This document shows, piece by piece, positions 54,665 to 63,732 of a DNA stretch of 64,000 nucleotides. The notes beneath the pieces are model-generated. The model was not told the origin of the DNA and ran no database searches. It saw only the letters and a program-made list of their open reading frames with translations. Made by a program: the position numbers and the translations under genes. Each line of letters begins with the position of its first letter. Positions within the stretch are counted from its first letter, which is position 1. This DNA is from Thiomonas sp. FB-Cd. GTDB lineage: Bacteria; Pseudomonadota; Gammaproteobacteria; Burkholderiales; Burkholderiaceae_C. The stretch is taken from positions 558,001 to 622,000 of the forward strand of contig NZ_JPOE01000005.1 in assembly GCF_000733775.1 (NCBI RefSeq), given 5' to 3'.

Positions 54665-56247
54665 ATGACCGAATCATCTTCTGCATCGCCGCGCCAAGGG
54701 CAGGCGCTACAACGGCCTTCCCGGCGCCGGTTTTTGCGCTGTGGCCTGTGCGGGTTTTCCTTGTTCCTGGGCGTCCAAGCGGACACCCGCGCAGCGGAGG
54801 ATGAATCGATCGCAAGCCTACCGGCGTTGGGCGATGCGGCGCAAGGCTTGCTGTCGCCCGCCGTGGAAACCCGGCTCGGCCAGCGCATCATGTCGGAGAT
54901 ACGCCAGCAACCTCAATACCTTCACGACGTCCTATTGCGCGACTACCTCCAGGGCATCGTCGAACGGCTCACCCCGGCTGCCGACGCGGCCGCAGAGCCT
55001 GCTGCCCCGCACCACTTTGGCGTGTTCCTGCTGCGTGACGCCACCTTCAACGCCTTCGCTCTTCCCGGGGCAAGATCGGTGTTCACACCGGACTGGTGGT
55101 GGACGCGCAAGCCGAGGCGCAGCTGGCCGCGGTCTTCGCGCACGAGCTCTCGCACATCACCCAGCGGCATATCGCGCAGCGATTGGCGCAGGCGAGCACT
55201 GGCAACGTTCTGTCCATCGGCTCACTGGTGCTCGCCATCCTGGCCGGCGTCGCCGGCAGCGGACAGGCCGCCGAAGGGCTAGCGCTCGGTGGACAGGCGG
55301 CCGCGGTGGACCGCGCATTGCGCTTTTCGCGCAACAACGAGCGCGATGCCGATCGTGTCGGCACCGGGATACTGCGTGCTGCCGGCTATCCTCCCCAAGC
55401 AATGGCCAGCATGCTCGAGCGGTTGCAGAACTTGTCGCGTCTGGACAACGCCAGCGTCTTCGCATTCCTGCAAGACCACCCGCTGACAAGTGAACGCATC
55501 GCCGACGCACAGGCACGCGGCGGCAACCAGCCCCTCCCCCCAGACCGCAGTCTGCCCTTTTGGTTGATGAATGCGCGCGCCCGCGTGCTGACGTACCAGC
55601 GCGCGGACGACCTGCGTCGCCTCGCCGAGCAGCTGGCTCAGCCGTCGCCCGACCGGCCCCAGGACTTTCCAGCTCAGCGGGTCGCTTGGGCCTATGGCGA
55701 AGCGCTGGCATGGCTCGACGTCAAGCGGCTGCGCGCGGCGGACGCGGCTCTCGATGAGGCTACACGCCTTGCCGCGAGCTTCAGCGCCCCGGATCGCCTG
55801 CCGCTGGATCTGGCGCAAGGCGAGATCCTGCTCGCTCGCTCAAAGCCGCAGGCCGCAGTGGAGCTCGCGCACCGCTTGCGTACAGTGGACGCAACCTCGC
55901 GCGCCGTACTCCACCTGCAAGCACGCGCGCTACTCGCCTTGCCCGATAAACATGCAGCACGCGATTTCCTGCGTGAACAGACCGTGCTGCATCCGCGCGA
56001 CGCGCGGATGTGGACCTGGCTTGCCCAGTCCTACGCTGCCACGGGCGAGTTTGCAGCCCAGCACCGAGCCACTGCCGAGGCGTATGCCCTGCAGGGCAAT
56101 CTTGAAGCCGCTGTGCTTCAACTCAAGATCGCCCAGCGTACGCCGGGCGCCAACTACTTCGAGGCCTCCATCATTGACGCCCGCCTGGAGGCGCTGCAGC
56201 AGCAATTGAAACAGGACAAAAAGCTTGACAAACTTCTTCCGCAATGA
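54665..56247 (+). pseudogene. BepA-like M48 metalloprotease interrupted by a frameshift
   Basis: Two overlapping frames make one BepA/YfgC-type protein of about 527 residues. The first frame, 54665 to about 55070, has a signal with the twin-arginine motif SRRRFLR and runs to NAFALPG. The second, from about 55071 to 56247, continues GVHTG-equivalent bases, DAQAEAQL and the zinc motif HELSHITQRHI, then a TPR-like C-terminal half. Adding one G to the GGGG at 55067-55070 restores NAFALPGGKIGVHTGLV, the conserved family sequence. So it is either a true single-base deletion or a sequencing error in a G run. BepA proteases and chaperones act on outer-membrane assembly. The stop overlaps the next gene by four bases. 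Confidence 0.8.
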
Positions 56248-58091
56248 CGCGATCGCCTGACGCCCTGAACAGCAAGCCCGGCGCAAGCCCTGCTGAGCTC
56301 CTGCTGCTGCTCGCGCTTGCCCTTCCTTTCGTCTGGCCCTTCGACCCCGGCCCCACCGCCAAAGCTGGCAGCATGCTGCTTGCGGCAGGGTTATGGAGCT
56401 TGGTCGTTCTTGCCATGGCCGCAACAGGCTATGTCCCGCGCCGAGGCGCTGCTGTGTGGGGCTTCGTCGCGCTGGGCGCGGTGCTCGCCGCGCAAACACT
56501 GGGCGGCTACCTCGCCTATCCAGGGCAGGGCTGGCTCTCCGTGCTCCTCCTGTTCGGTGCAGCGCTGGTGGCCGGATTGGGCTTGGCTCTGTCGCGCGAG
56601 CCTTCCTGGTTGCGAATTGCATCAGCCGCCTTGCTTGCACAGGGGTTGGCGCAGGTGGCGATCGGGCTGGTGCAATTCTGCTTATGGCAGGCGCCTGCGC
56701 TCGGCCAATGGTTTAACGCACATGCTCCTTGGTTCTACCAGTTGATCAGCTTCCCCGGCAGTGGCCGGATTTATGGCAACCTGCGCCAACCCAATCATTA
56801 CGCCACAGCCGTGGCCCTGGGCTACGCGGGGTTGGCCGGGTTGGCCCCGCGGTTGCGTGTACGGCACATCTGGATGGCTAGCGTGCTCATGGCATGGGCG
56901 CTTGTCGTCAGTGGCTCGCGCACGGGCACGGTGCATGTGGTCGCGGTCAGTCTACTGGTTCTGTTGGCTGTACCTGGCGCGTGGCGCAGCCCGCAGTGGC
57001 GGCCGCTGCTCGCCGCTCCACTCCTGTACGCGGCTTGGTGGTTCGTCCTGCACGAAGCTGACCATTTGGGTCTGATCAGCTATCTGGACGCGGTGACCCG
57101 TCAGCTTGACCAACCCGTGAACGCGCGCTCCATCATCTGGCGCAACGCATGGCAGGTTTTCCAGATGCACCCGCTCACCGGCTGGGGCTGGGGTCAAATT
57201 GGCTGGGGTCTGGAGCAAACCACATTGGCGGGCCATTTGCATCCCCTGCCGCTCGACAACATTGACAATGCGCACGACCTGATCCTGCAGCTCCTGGCTG
57301 AGACCGGGATTGCGGGCACGTTGCCCGTGATGCTGATCGCTGCCGTGTGGGTTTGGAAGGTGGTGCAGCCTTGGCGCGCAGGCACGGCCGGCGCAGCGCG
57401 ACGCATTGCCCTGCTGCCCGGTTTGATGGCCGCAACCTTCATCGCCATGCACAGTCTGGTCGAATACCCGCTTTGGTATGTTTACTTCCTGCTCACCTTC
57501 GCCTTCGTGATGGGGTGGGCCGAAGGCGCTGCGATGCCTGTGCATCTCACGGCGTCGCAACGCAGCCGGGTTCCGCTGGGCGCGCGACGCATGGCGGGTG
57601 TTGTTGCCGGTGGATTGGCTTTCCTCCTGGTCATCAAGGCCGGAGCGGACTACGCGCGCACCTCGGATGTGTACGGCGCCGACCCCCGAGCCAGTCTGCA
57701 GGCGCGCAAGACGGCGCTACGCGACGACTGGTTTTTCCTGCCGCTGGCACAGTTTGCGCAGGCTGCTGCCGTGCTGCCTGCTCCGGGTGCGAGCCGCAGC
57801 GAACTGCTGGCTGACTTGGCCCTTCTCGATCGCTCGTCTCACGCCTGGGGTGACCCGGGTCTGCTCACGCGCCGCATGATTGTGCTGCTGCGCCTCGGCG
57901 AAACGGACAAGGCGCTGGAGCTCGCTCGCTATACCGCCCATGCGTTTTGGAGGTACGCCCCCCAGACGGCCATCAACTTCGGCACGCTTGCGGCCGCAAG
58001 CGGCCTGCAGGGCGACCCACGGGTGGCGCAAATCCAGGACATCTTGCGTCGCGCGCCTGTTCTGAGACGCATCGTGGTGCCACGGCGGTAG
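56244..58091 (+). CDS. O-antigen ligase/PglL-type oligosaccharyltransferase
   Basis: 615 residues with about 12 membrane helices in the first 440, a Wzy_C-type periplasmic loop and a helical C-terminal domain. GRIYGNLRQPNHYATAVALGYAGL and DNIDNAHDLILQLLAETGIAG (with the essential loop His) are hallmarks of the PglL/WaaL group that transfers lipid-linked glycans. The C-terminal part after residue 440 matches the extension of PglL proteins that glycosylate pilin, but no pilin is in the window. The start overlaps the stop of the BepA-like gene by four bases. Confidence 0.83.
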   Translation: MTRSPDALNSKPGASPAELLLLLALALPFVWPFDPGPTAKAGSMLLAAGLWSLVVLAMAATGYVPRRGAAVWGFVALGAVLAAQTLGGYLAYPGQGWLSVLLLFGAALVAGLGLALSREPSWLRIASAALLAQGLAQVAIGLVQFCLWQAPALGQWFNAHAPWFYQLISFPGSGRIYGNLRQPNHYATAVALGYAGLAGLAPRLRVRHIWMASVLMAWALVVSGSRTGTVHVVAVSLLVLLAVPGAWRSPQWRPLLAAPLLYAAWWFVLHEADHLGLISYLDAVTRQLDQPVNARSIIWRNAWQVFQMHPLTGWGWGQIGWGLEQTTLAGHLHPLPLDNIDNAHDLILQLLAETGIAGTLPVMLIAAVWVWKVVQPWRAGTAGAARRIALLPGLMAATFIAMHSLVEYPLWYVYFLLTFAFVMGWAEGAAMPVHLTASQRSRVPLGARRMAGVVAGGLAFLLVIKAGADYARTSDVYGADPRASLQARKTALRDDWFFLPLAQFAQAAAVLPAPGASRSELLADLALLDRSSHAWGDPGLLTRRMIVLLRLGETDKALELARYTAHAFWRYAPQTAINFGTLAAASGLQGDPRVAQIQDILRRAPVLRRIVVPRR

Positions 58092-58224
58092 CCGCGCAGC
58101 GCTTGCAGGGGTTTTTGCCGCGGCGCAAAATAACGCCTATTGAAGGGCTGTTGCACCCCGCCGGTCGTACGCGTACACAGCCTGGATTCGCGTGCGAACC
58201 CACCCCACCACGGAGAGAGTTTTG

Positions 58225-58950
58225 TTGCCAACTCGCATCAGCCAGGTCCTGGCCAGCCCCGCTTTTCGCGAAGGCGCACGAGATATGCGCGCAGTCGGCC
58301 TCGGGGTGAGCGCCTGGGGTCTGGTGACCGGCGTGGCGATGGTCAAATCGGGCCTGAGCGTTGGACTGGCGCTGGTCATCAGCCTGACGGTGTTCGCTGG
58401 TAGCGCGCAACTTGCGGCGCTTCCCCTGATCGCAGCGGGGGCCCCATTGCTGCTGGTGCTCGGCGCGGCATTTTGCGTGAATCTTCGCTTTGTTGTCTTC
58501 AGTGCGCAGATGCGCCCTTACCTGGAGCGCCTCAGCCTGCGAAGACGGCTCGCCTATGGCTATTTGATCGGCGACGTCAACTTGGTCATGATGCTGCGCC
58601 GCCATCCCGTAGCCGACGGAAGCGCCACGCAGACGCAATACTTTCTTGGTGGTGGGTTGACCAACTGGGCGTTTTGGCAGGTGCCGTCGATCGTTGGCAT
58701 TCTCCTCGCTGACCTGTTTCCGGATTCGTGGGGCGTGGCCTTTGCCGGAACGCTGGCGCTTTTGGCCATCGTGCTGGGGCTGATGGCCAACCGCGCGGTG
58801 GCCGGGATCATCATCATGGCTTCGGCACTGAGCACGGCGCTGTTCTGGCTGCCCCTCAAGCTCAACCTTGTGTTGGCCATCTTGCTGGCCCTGATGGTCG
58901 GCATGAGCTGGGATGCATGGGCCCAACGGCGCACGGGACTTGCGATCTAA
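58225..58950 (+). CDS. azlC: AzlC-family branched-chain amino acid exporter subunit
   Basis: 241 residues if the TTG at 58225 is used; GGAGAG is nine bases upstream. The frame is open to a GTG at 58192 that lacks such a site. Membrane helices and the AzlC pattern FREGARDMRAVGLGVSAWGLVTGVAMVKSGLS, VFAGSAQLAALPL and CVNLRFVVFSAQMRPYL are visible. With AzlD it forms a small exporter, best known for branched-chain amino acids. Substrate here not proven. Confidence 0.88.
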   Translation: MPTRISQVLASPAFREGARDMRAVGLGVSAWGLVTGVAMVKSGLSVGLALVISLTVFAGSAQLAALPLIAAGAPLLLVLGAAFCVNLRFVVFSAQMRPYLERLSLRRRLAYGYLIGDVNLVMMLRRHPVADGSATQTQYFLGGGLTNWAFWQVPSIVGILLADLFPDSWGVAFAGTLALLAIVLGLMANRAVAGIIIMASALSTALFWLPLKLNLVLAILLALMVGMSWDAWAQRRTGLAI

Positions 58951-58962
58951 CAGGCGCCTCCC

Positions 58963-59289
58963 ATGAGTTTCCTGAACGACACTGCCCTGGTGGTGGGCCT
59001 TACCACCGTGACCGTCATCTCGCGCGCGTTGTTTCTGATGCCACACAAGCCGTGGGACCTCCCCTCGCGCCTGCGCTTGGCGCTGCGGTACGCCCCCGCT
59101 GCAGCATTGGCGGCTGTGGTCGCGCCCGAGTTGCTGCTACACACCAGCTTGGGGCCCTCCTGGGTGAAGCTGGGTGCTGCGGCCGTCGCGAGCGGCTACT
59201 TTCTGTGGCGCCGCGGCATTCTTGGCACAATCCTGACCGGCATGCTGGCCTACTGGGTGTTGATGGGGCTTCAGCGCTGGCTGGGCTGA
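58963..59289 (+). CDS. azlD: AzlD-family membrane protein
   Basis: 108 residues, four membrane helices, with the AzlD pattern TTVTVISRALFLMPHKPWDLPSRLRLALRYAPAAALAAVVAPELL. It pairs with AzlC, whose gene ends 12 bases upstream. Confidence 0.88.
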   Translation: MSFLNDTALVVGLTTVTVISRALFLMPHKPWDLPSRLRLALRYAPAAALAAVVAPELLLHTSLGPSWVKLGAAAVASGYFLWRRGILGTILTGMLAYWVLMGLQRWLG

Positions 59290-59757
59290 GTTGGCTCCAC
59301 GGCTCGGGGCTGCGTCACCATATGCCGTCGCCTAAGCCGCGCTTGGGCGAGTGCGCCACTTTGACGGATGACCCCCGGTTGCTCTGCCGGGCGTCGTCGA
59401 GTCCGGCCCCCTGTCTCCCCGGCGATTGGAAACTCTTGTTTCCGGCGCACCCCGTGGGAACGCGCACGAGGGGCGACGGTGATGCCCGCATCTGCGCGTC
59501 GGGGATCCTGTGCCCGTCGCGAGCATCCGCTTCGCGTGAGCACTGCGCCGCCACCAAAGCGATTTCGCGCAAGATGGGCGAGGGGTGCCACGAACTGCCC
59601 TTGGCGTTACCCACATTGGGCGCCGGGGTCTTGGCTCGTGCGCATCGGAGTGGCGTGCGCCACATCAAAAATTGAGCGCAGCACGTCGGTCTTTTACACG
59701 AAACTGACGCGAAGTGGCCCTACACTGCAGAGCATTCATTCACGCCTCCTTCATTCC
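59290..59757. other. 468-base gap upstream of pyruvate kinase
   Basis: No gene is supported. The stretch is GC-rich and holds hairpins: CCCGG-N8-CCGGG near 59370-59390 and the perfect GGAAAC-TCTT-GTTTCC at 59428-59443. Translations of open frames on both strands are arginine-rich and match nothing recognisable. The pyk promoter is probably in the last 100 bases, where base composition becomes more AT-rich. Confidence 0.5.
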
Positions 59758-61188
59758 ATGTCCCGCGCTACCAAAATCGTTGCCACCATTGGCCCGGCCA
59801 GTTCGTCTCCCGAAGTGCTTGAGCGCATCATCCGCGCCGGCGTGGACGTGGTGCGATTGAACTTCTCACACGGAAAGGCTCAGGACCACATCGATCGTGC
59901 GGCGCTGGTCCGCGAGACGGCGACCCGGTGCGGAAGGGAAGTGGCCATCATGGCGGATCTGCAAGGACCGAAAATCCGCGTGGGCAAATTTGAAAACGGC
60001 AAAGTTATGCTGGAAAACGGCAAGCGATTCACGCTTGATGCCGAGTGCGAACTGGGCAATCAGGATATCGCGGGCCTCGATTACAAGGATCTTCCTCGCG
60101 ACGTGAAGCCGGGCGACCGCCTGCTCCTCAATGACGGGCTCATCGTGCTCGCGGTGGACGCGGTCGATGGCTCCAAGATCATCACCACGGTGGTCATCGG
60201 CGGAGAGCTGTCGAACAACAAAGGCATCAACAAGCAGGGCGGCGGGCTTTCAGCACCTGCGCTTACGGCGAAGGATATGGAAGACATCCGCACCGCCATG
60301 GCCTTCCGGGCTGATTACCTGGCCGTGTCGTTTCCCAAGAACGCCACCGACATGGAACTTGCCCGGCAACTCGCCAACGTCGCCGGGGATCCTCACGGTC
60401 ACAGGCCAGGGCTCATCGCCAAGATCGAGCGCGCCGAAGCCATTCCGGCGCTGGCTGAGATCTTGCGCGCCTCCGACGGCATCATGGTCGCACGAGGCGA
60501 CTTGGCCGTCGAAGTCGGCAATGCGGCGGTACCGGCACTACAAAAGCGGATGATCCGGATGGCCCGCGACATGGATCGAGTGGTGATCACGGCAACCCAG
60601 ATGATGGAGTCGATGATCACCAACGCGGTGCCGACCCGCGCCGAGGTGTCGGATGTTGCCAATGCAGTACTCGATGGCACTGACGCGGTCATGCTCTCGG
60701 CCGAGACCGCCGCGGGCAAGTATCCGGTGGAGACTGTGGAGGCCATGGCAAGCATCTGCCTTGAGGCAGAACGTTTTGAAGAGATGAAGCTGGAGCATGA
60801 CTTCATCGACAAACAGTTCACGCGCATTGACCAGTCCATTGCCATGGCAGCACTCTTCACTGCCCACCATTTGGGCTGCAAAGCCATCGTCGCTCTCACC
60901 GAATCCGGGTCGACCGCGCTATGGATGAGCCGCCACCGCGTGCGCATGCCGATTTACGCGCTGTCCCCCAAGGAAGGCTCGGTGCGCCGCATGGCCTTGT
61001 ACCGCAATGTGCGGCCAGTGCTCATGCATTTTTCGAAAGATCGCGATGAAGCCCTGAAACAGGCGGAGACCCTTTTGGTCAGGAACCGCGCGCTGACCGG
61101 GGGGGACAGCTATGCGATCACTTGTGGAGAGCCCATCGGCACCGCCGGCGGTACCAACATGCTCAAGGTCATGCGCGTCGCACGCTGA
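59758..61188 (+). CDS. pyk: Pyruvate kinase
   Basis: 476 residues from the ATG at 59758. TKIVATIGPASSSPEVLERII and VVRLNFSHG open the barrel. The catalytic and metal segments are MADLQGPKIRVG, LIAKIERAEAIPAL and ASDGIMVARGDLAVEVG, and the hallmark TQMMESMI with PTRAEVSDVANAVLDGTDAVMLSAETAAGKYP is intact. It makes pyruvate and ATP from PEP and so competes with enzyme I (52859-54616) for PEP. No clear Shine-Dalgarno. Confidence 0.96.
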   Translation: MSRATKIVATIGPASSSPEVLERIIRAGVDVVRLNFSHGKAQDHIDRAALVRETATRCGREVAIMADLQGPKIRVGKFENGKVMLENGKRFTLDAECELGNQDIAGLDYKDLPRDVKPGDRLLLNDGLIVLAVDAVDGSKIITTVVIGGELSNNKGINKQGGGLSAPALTAKDMEDIRTAMAFRADYLAVSFPKNATDMELARQLANVAGDPHGHRPGLIAKIERAEAIPALAEILRASDGIMVARGDLAVEVGNAAVPALQKRMIRMARDMDRVVITATQMMESMITNAVPTRAEVSDVANAVLDGTDAVMLSAETAAGKYPVETVEAMASICLEAERFEEMKLEHDFIDKQFTRIDQSIAMAALFTAHHLGCKAIVALTESGSTALWMSRHRVRMPIYALSPKEGSVRRMALYRNVRPVLMHFSKDRDEALKQAETLLVRNRALTGGDSYAITCGEPIGTAGGTNMLKVMRVAR

Positions 61189-61251
61189 TCGCTGGATGAT
61201 TCAGAGCCAGGGCGTGGACGACCGCGCTGGCGATGCAGGCTCGGCGTCTTC

Positions 61252-61956
61252 TCAGGCCGGCAGAATCTGCAGCCGCGTGCCGCCTGCCAGCTCAATGACG
61301 TCGCCCGCGGCGAGTACCGCAGGAACGAGTCCAAGCGCTCCACCATTGATGCGCACGCGCTGCTCACCTTCGACTTGGGAGAGTTCGTAACCACGCGGAT
61401 TGCGCTGGATGGATACCACCATCACGCCATGCTGGCCGAACGTGGTTTGCGGCTTGCTCAGAGCCAACTCGGTACCCGCTGCAGGCCCGCTCACCACGCG
61501 GATCTTGAAGGTCGGTAGGCTCGGGTCGTTATATTGCGTGGGGCTGTAGCTGGAGGTCGCCGCGCCACGCGAGTTGCGAAAGCCGGAACTGGCTGCACCG
61601 GAGTTGCTGAAGCCAGTCGGGCCAAATCGCGAATTGCCAAAGCGCGAACCTGCGAAGGCCGACGCCTTCGAGTCCGACAGCAGGCGCAGCGTGTACTTGC
61701 CAATGTCGAGCGAATCCCCCTCATTAAAGGGCGCTCGCTTGATCGGCTTGCCATTGATGTATGAACCGTTCGTGCTGCCGAGGTCCTGCACCACATAGCC
61801 CTCACCCTCACGCAGCAGGACCGCATGCTCGCCGCTGACTGCCAGGTTGTCGATCACCACGTCGTTGTGCGGACGACGCCCCAGCGTAATGCGGTCCTTA
61901 TTGAGGACCACTTCCTTAAGCACCTTGTCGTCGAGAAAGATGACCAGCTTGGCCAT
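61252..61956 (-). CDS. FHA-domain protein
   Basis: 234 residues. An N-terminal FHA domain (about 20-90) has the phosphothreonine-binding motif GRRPHNDVVIDNLAVSGEHAVL with GSTNGSYING. A Ser/Asn/Gly-rich linker (about 95-145) leads to a second, degenerate FHA-like beta domain (about 150-232, with GQHGVMVVSIQ). FHA proteins recruit partners phosphorylated on threonine. The next minus-strand neighbour upstream is a PP2C phosphatase (76-base gap), suggesting a Ser/Thr phosphorylation circuit whose kinase is elsewhere. Confidence 0.88.
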   Translation of the reverse strand: MAKLVIFLDDKVLKEVVLNKDRITLGRRPHNDVVIDNLAVSGEHAVLLREGEGYVVQDLGSTNGSYINGKPIKRAPFNEGDSLDIGKYTLRLLSDSKASAFAGSRFGNSRFGPTGFSNSGAASSGFRNSRGAATSSYSPTQYNDPSLPTFKIRVVSGPAAGTELALSKPQTTFGQHGVMVVSIQRNPRGYELSQVEGEQRVRINGGALGLVPAVLAAGDVIELAGGTRLQILPA

Positions 61957-62032
61957 GGCGATTCTGCCTTGTGGTTGGGGTTGGAAGAAAACGTCAGTGG
62001 GAAATTACGCCGGGCTACGCTTGTTATGGCAA

Positions 62033-62824
62033 TTATTCGTGGGAATGGTGATTCACCTGAACCATGATGACTGAAATATTATCGCGCCCGCCAGCCAGAT
62101 TGGCTTCCTGCACAAGCCGTCGCGCCGCAGCCTCGGCGGCCCCATCGTAGTCGTTGAGTATCGTCTGCATCGTGTTGTCGGACAGCATATCGCTCAAACC
62201 GTCGGAGCAAAGCAGGATCTGGTCCCCGGGCAAAACCGGGTGCATGGTGATTTCAGGCTCCAGCGCAAGGTCAACACCCAGTGCGCGTGTCACCAGATTT
62301 TTCACGGCCTTGCCGCTGGGATCGCCCGCTCGGACAAGGCCCATGTCGATCTGCTCCTGGAGCAACGAGTGATCCTTGGTGATTTGCGACAGGCGCCGCT
62401 GTCGCAAAAGATAAGCGCGCGAATCGCCAGCATGTCCCAGCACCACCACATTGCCCGTGAAGGCGGCCACCACGAGCGTCGTTCCCATGCCTGTGTAGCG
62501 TGCGTCCTGCTTGGCGGAGCGGTAGATTTGGCTATTTGCGCGGCGGATTGCTTCGCTCATGGCCTGCGACAGATCCATGGCGCTGATGCGTGGATACTCG
62601 CCCTTTAATCGCGCCAAATCGGCACAAATCTGCGCCGCTGCCACCCCGCTGGCCACCTCACCGGCCGCGTAGCCGCCCATCCCGTCCGCCAACACTGCGA
62701 TGCCTGACATCGGATCGCAGGCAATGGCATCCTCATTGTGCTCACGAATCCGGCCCTGGTCAGTGCAACTGACCATTTCCAGTCTTGCAACAGGCGGCGG
62801 TGCGGCGATGCGTTCCATGGTCAT
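62033..62824 (-). CDS. PP2C-type serine/threonine phosphatase (Stp-like)
   Basis: 263 residues from the ATG at 62824, with GGAGG six bases upstream. PP2C motifs in order: REHNEDAI, VLADGMGGYAAGEVAS, GTTLVVAAF, GHAGDSRAYLL, ITKDHS, LLCSDGLSDML and GGRDNISVIMVQV. The metal-binding aspartates are present. It should dephosphorylate Ser/Thr in the cytoplasm, probably acting on the FHA partner pathway. Confidence 0.93.
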   Translation of the reverse strand: MTMERIAAPPPVARLEMVSCTDQGRIREHNEDAIACDPMSGIAVLADGMGGYAAGEVASGVAAAQICADLARLKGEYPRISAMDLSQAMSEAIRRANSQIYRSAKQDARYTGMGTTLVVAAFTGNVVVLGHAGDSRAYLLRQRRLSQITKDHSLLQEQIDMGLVRAGDPSGKAVKNLVTRALGVDLALEPEITMHPVLPGDQILLCSDGLSDMLSDNTMQTILNDYDGAAEAAARRLVQEANLAGGRDNISVIMVQVNHHSHE

Positions 62825-62837
62825 GCGCCCTCCGCGA

Positions 62838-63563
62838 TCAGCATCCGACCACCGGCTGGCGATGGCGCTCGCGCATCCACCGCCCCACGCCCCATACCAA
62901 CACCGCGCCCACGGCACCGGCAACTGCCGTTGCATGCTTGGCCCACGTTTGCTGCGTCCACGGCTCAGCCAGAGGGTCCGTGACAACCAGTCCCCCAGCG
63001 ATCCAACCCAGCAGCATGGCGCCCAACGTGATGATGACAGGGAAACGAGCCATCAACTGGATGACCAACTGGCTGCCCCAGACGATGATGGGCACGCTGA
63101 GCGCGAGTCCGAAAATGACCAGGATCAGGCTGTGATCAGAACCCGCGTTCTGGGCCGCCCCGGCGATGGCGATCACGTTATCCAGGCTCATGACGAAATC
63201 AGCCACGATCACGGTCTTGACGGCAGACCAAAGCCTGTCTGGCGCATTGACAGCGCCATGCCCGCCATGGTCCTCTTCTTCAGGCTGCATGAGTTTGACA
63301 CCGATCCAGAGCAGCAGCAGCGCACCCGCGATTTTCAGAAAAGGCAGCCTCAGCAGCGTGAGCGCGAAGAAGATCAGGACCACGCGCAACGCCACCGCGC
63401 CCACCGTACCCCAGATGATGGCTTTCCGGCGCTGCAGCGGTGGCAGTTTTCGACTCGCGAGTGCGATGACCACAGCGTTGTCACCACCCAGCAGGATGTC
63501 GATGAGGACGATTTGGCCCAGGGCAGCCCAGAAAACGGGAGTGAGAAAGGAATCCAGGGTCAA
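62838..63563 (-). CDS. TerC-family membrane protein (YjbE-like)
   Basis: 241 residues from a TTG at 63563 with GGAG eight bases upstream; an in-frame start further upstream gives 18 more residues without similarity. Two TerC repeats are visible: IDILLGGDNAVVIALASRKLP and ADFVMSLDNVIAIAGAA, each with the conserved Asp-Asn pair. Seven or so membrane helices. Family members are implicated in manganese export and tellurium resistance. Position beside sucD is typical of Burkholderiales. It ends 13 bases before the PP2C gene. Confidence 0.9.
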   Translation of the reverse strand: MTLDSFLTPVFWAALGQIVLIDILLGGDNAVVIALASRKLPPLQRRKAIIWGTVGAVALRVVLIFFALTLLRLPFLKIAGALLLLWIGVKLMQPEEEDHGGHGAVNAPDRLWSAVKTVIVADFVMSLDNVIAIAGAAQNAGSDHSLILVIFGLALSVPIIVWGSQLVIQLMARFPVIITLGAMLLGWIAGGLVVTDPLAEPWTQQTWAKHATAVAGAVGAVLVWGVGRWMRERHRQPVVGC

Positions 63564-63732
63564 GGTGAAGCTCCGAATGCTCGCGGTGTGTGCAATGCGC
63601 AGGCGTGCGCACGTCACCGCAGCATAGCGGGAGACGACCGCGAACGAGCGGAGACAGGCCGTGTGGCTCTCGCCACTTGTGCGGACTGTGGCAGGATTCA
63701 GACGCGCGCCTGCACGCGCGCCCCGAGGTTCC

